From Candidatus Latescibacterota bacterium (lineage in GTDB: Bacteria > Latescibacterota > MVCY01): a stretch of DNA of 5,101 bases. Location: positions 1-5,101 of the forward strand of contig DAOVPH010000125.1 of NCBI GenBank assembly GCA_030629295.1, given 5' to 3'. Positions 4,791 through 5,101 of the stretch are shown one piece after another. The position numbers and the translations under genes are program-made. The notes beneath the pieces are model-generated. The model saw only the letters and a list, made by a program, of their open reading frames with translations. It was not told the DNA's origin and ran no database searches. Position 1 is the stretch's first letter. Every line of letters begins with the position of its first letter.

Positions 4791-5101
4791 GATATCGTTG
4801 CTTTTCACGCTTCTGATCTGCGGGATGTTGGTCTTCTCGGAGACTTACGGAGAGACTACGGAGACTGCCAGGGGATGGTCGATCTCCGGCACACCGGTGC
4901 TGCGGGAGAGGATGCGTGACTTGGTCGAATTCTATAAGAAGCCGACTCCGCCACTGAAGAAACCAATTGAATGGAAAGTCGGACAAAAAGATACCCTATG
5001 GGGTTGGGACTTCAGTAACAGTTCCCACTATCAGGTACCTGCCACCTGCCGGGCAATAGGGGAATATTGCTATGTTTTTGTAGAGGACTCAGTATGGACC
5101 A
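4780..5101 (+). CDS. Unidentified secreted protein, 5' part (runs off window)
   Basis: This frame stays open from ATG to the window end (107 complete codons), so only the N-terminal part is seen. A signal peptide is clear: MRNKISLLFTLLICGMLVFS (1-20), with cleavage plausibly near TYG-ET (about 24). LLIC is not a proper lipobox. The mature part has a charged/proline stretch (RERMRDLVEFYKKPTPPLKKP, about 42-62), then a Trp- and aromatic-rich region, VGQKDTLWGWDFSNSSHYQV, with Cys90 and Cys97 and a YVFVEDSVW stretch (98-106). The last part resembles the N-terminal region of some secreted bacterial metalloproteases, from memory only; I do not assign a function. AAAGGA (4767-4772) is 7 nt before ATG 4780; an adjacent in-frame ATG at 4777 is the alternative. 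The start overlaps the GHL10 gene by 11 nt, suggesting coupled translation. Confidence 0.75.
   Translation, partial: MRNKISLLFTLLICGMLVFSETYGETTETARGWSISGTPVLRERMRDLVEFYKKPTPPLKKPIEWKVGQKDTLWGWDFSNSSHYQVPATCRAIGEYCYVFVEDSVWT

Noticed and set aside
4561..4986. 141-residue open frame on the minus strand
   Set aside because: It covers the 3' part of the GHL10 gene and the start of the next gene, both with good starts and signal peptides; a shadow frame.

Overview
The window is bacterial and holds the distal end of a ribosomal-protein gene cluster: infA, rpmJ, rpsM, rpsK, rpsD, rpoA and rplQ, all on the + strand (about 1-3533). This is the classic alpha-operon order preceded by infA-rpmJ. All seven products are intact and of normal family length. 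Base composition is close to balanced, and translation starts are mostly preceded by purine-rich Shine-Dalgarno (SD) sites. The proteins alone do not let me assign a phylum; an uncultured or environmental lineage would be a reasonable guess, but only a guess.

Layout: infA (10-231) is followed by a 90-nt gap carrying a compact repeat element (a near-perfect palindrome between two 14-bp direct repeats). Next comes rpmJ (322-438), which is too short for ordinary ORF cut-offs. An 84-nt leader with alternative complementary segments then runs up to the rpsM ribosome-binding site. rpsM (523-894, TTG start) is followed by an unusually long 156-nt gap. That gap holds a degenerate tandem repeat, two sigma70-like promoter candidates with perfect TATAAT boxes, and a 12-bp perfect inverted repeat. 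Then come rpsK (1051-1446), rpsD (1454-2083), rpoA (2156-3151) and rplQ (3138-3533, overlapping rpoA by 14 nt). A strong intrinsic terminator (3561-3601) closes the operon.

Beyond the terminator the content changes to exported proteins: a glycosyl-hydrolase-like family 10 (GHL10, former DUF187) protein with a signal peptide (3624-4790). It overlaps the start of a second secreted protein (from 4780) that runs off the window end and that I cannot name. The two are probably translated as a coupled pair.

How it works together: the ribosomal genes supply the decoding-side small-subunit proteins S13, S11 and S4, the large-subunit proteins L36 and L17, initiation factor IF-1 and the RNA polymerase alpha subunit. 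S4 is the known autogenous repressor of this operon in enterobacteria, so the structured rpsM leader is the natural place to look for feedback here. The structured rpsM-rpsK gap suggests a second, internal control point. No conventional mobile element, CRISPR array, tRNA or rRNA gene was seen. The most novel material is in the non-coding gaps, not in the genes.
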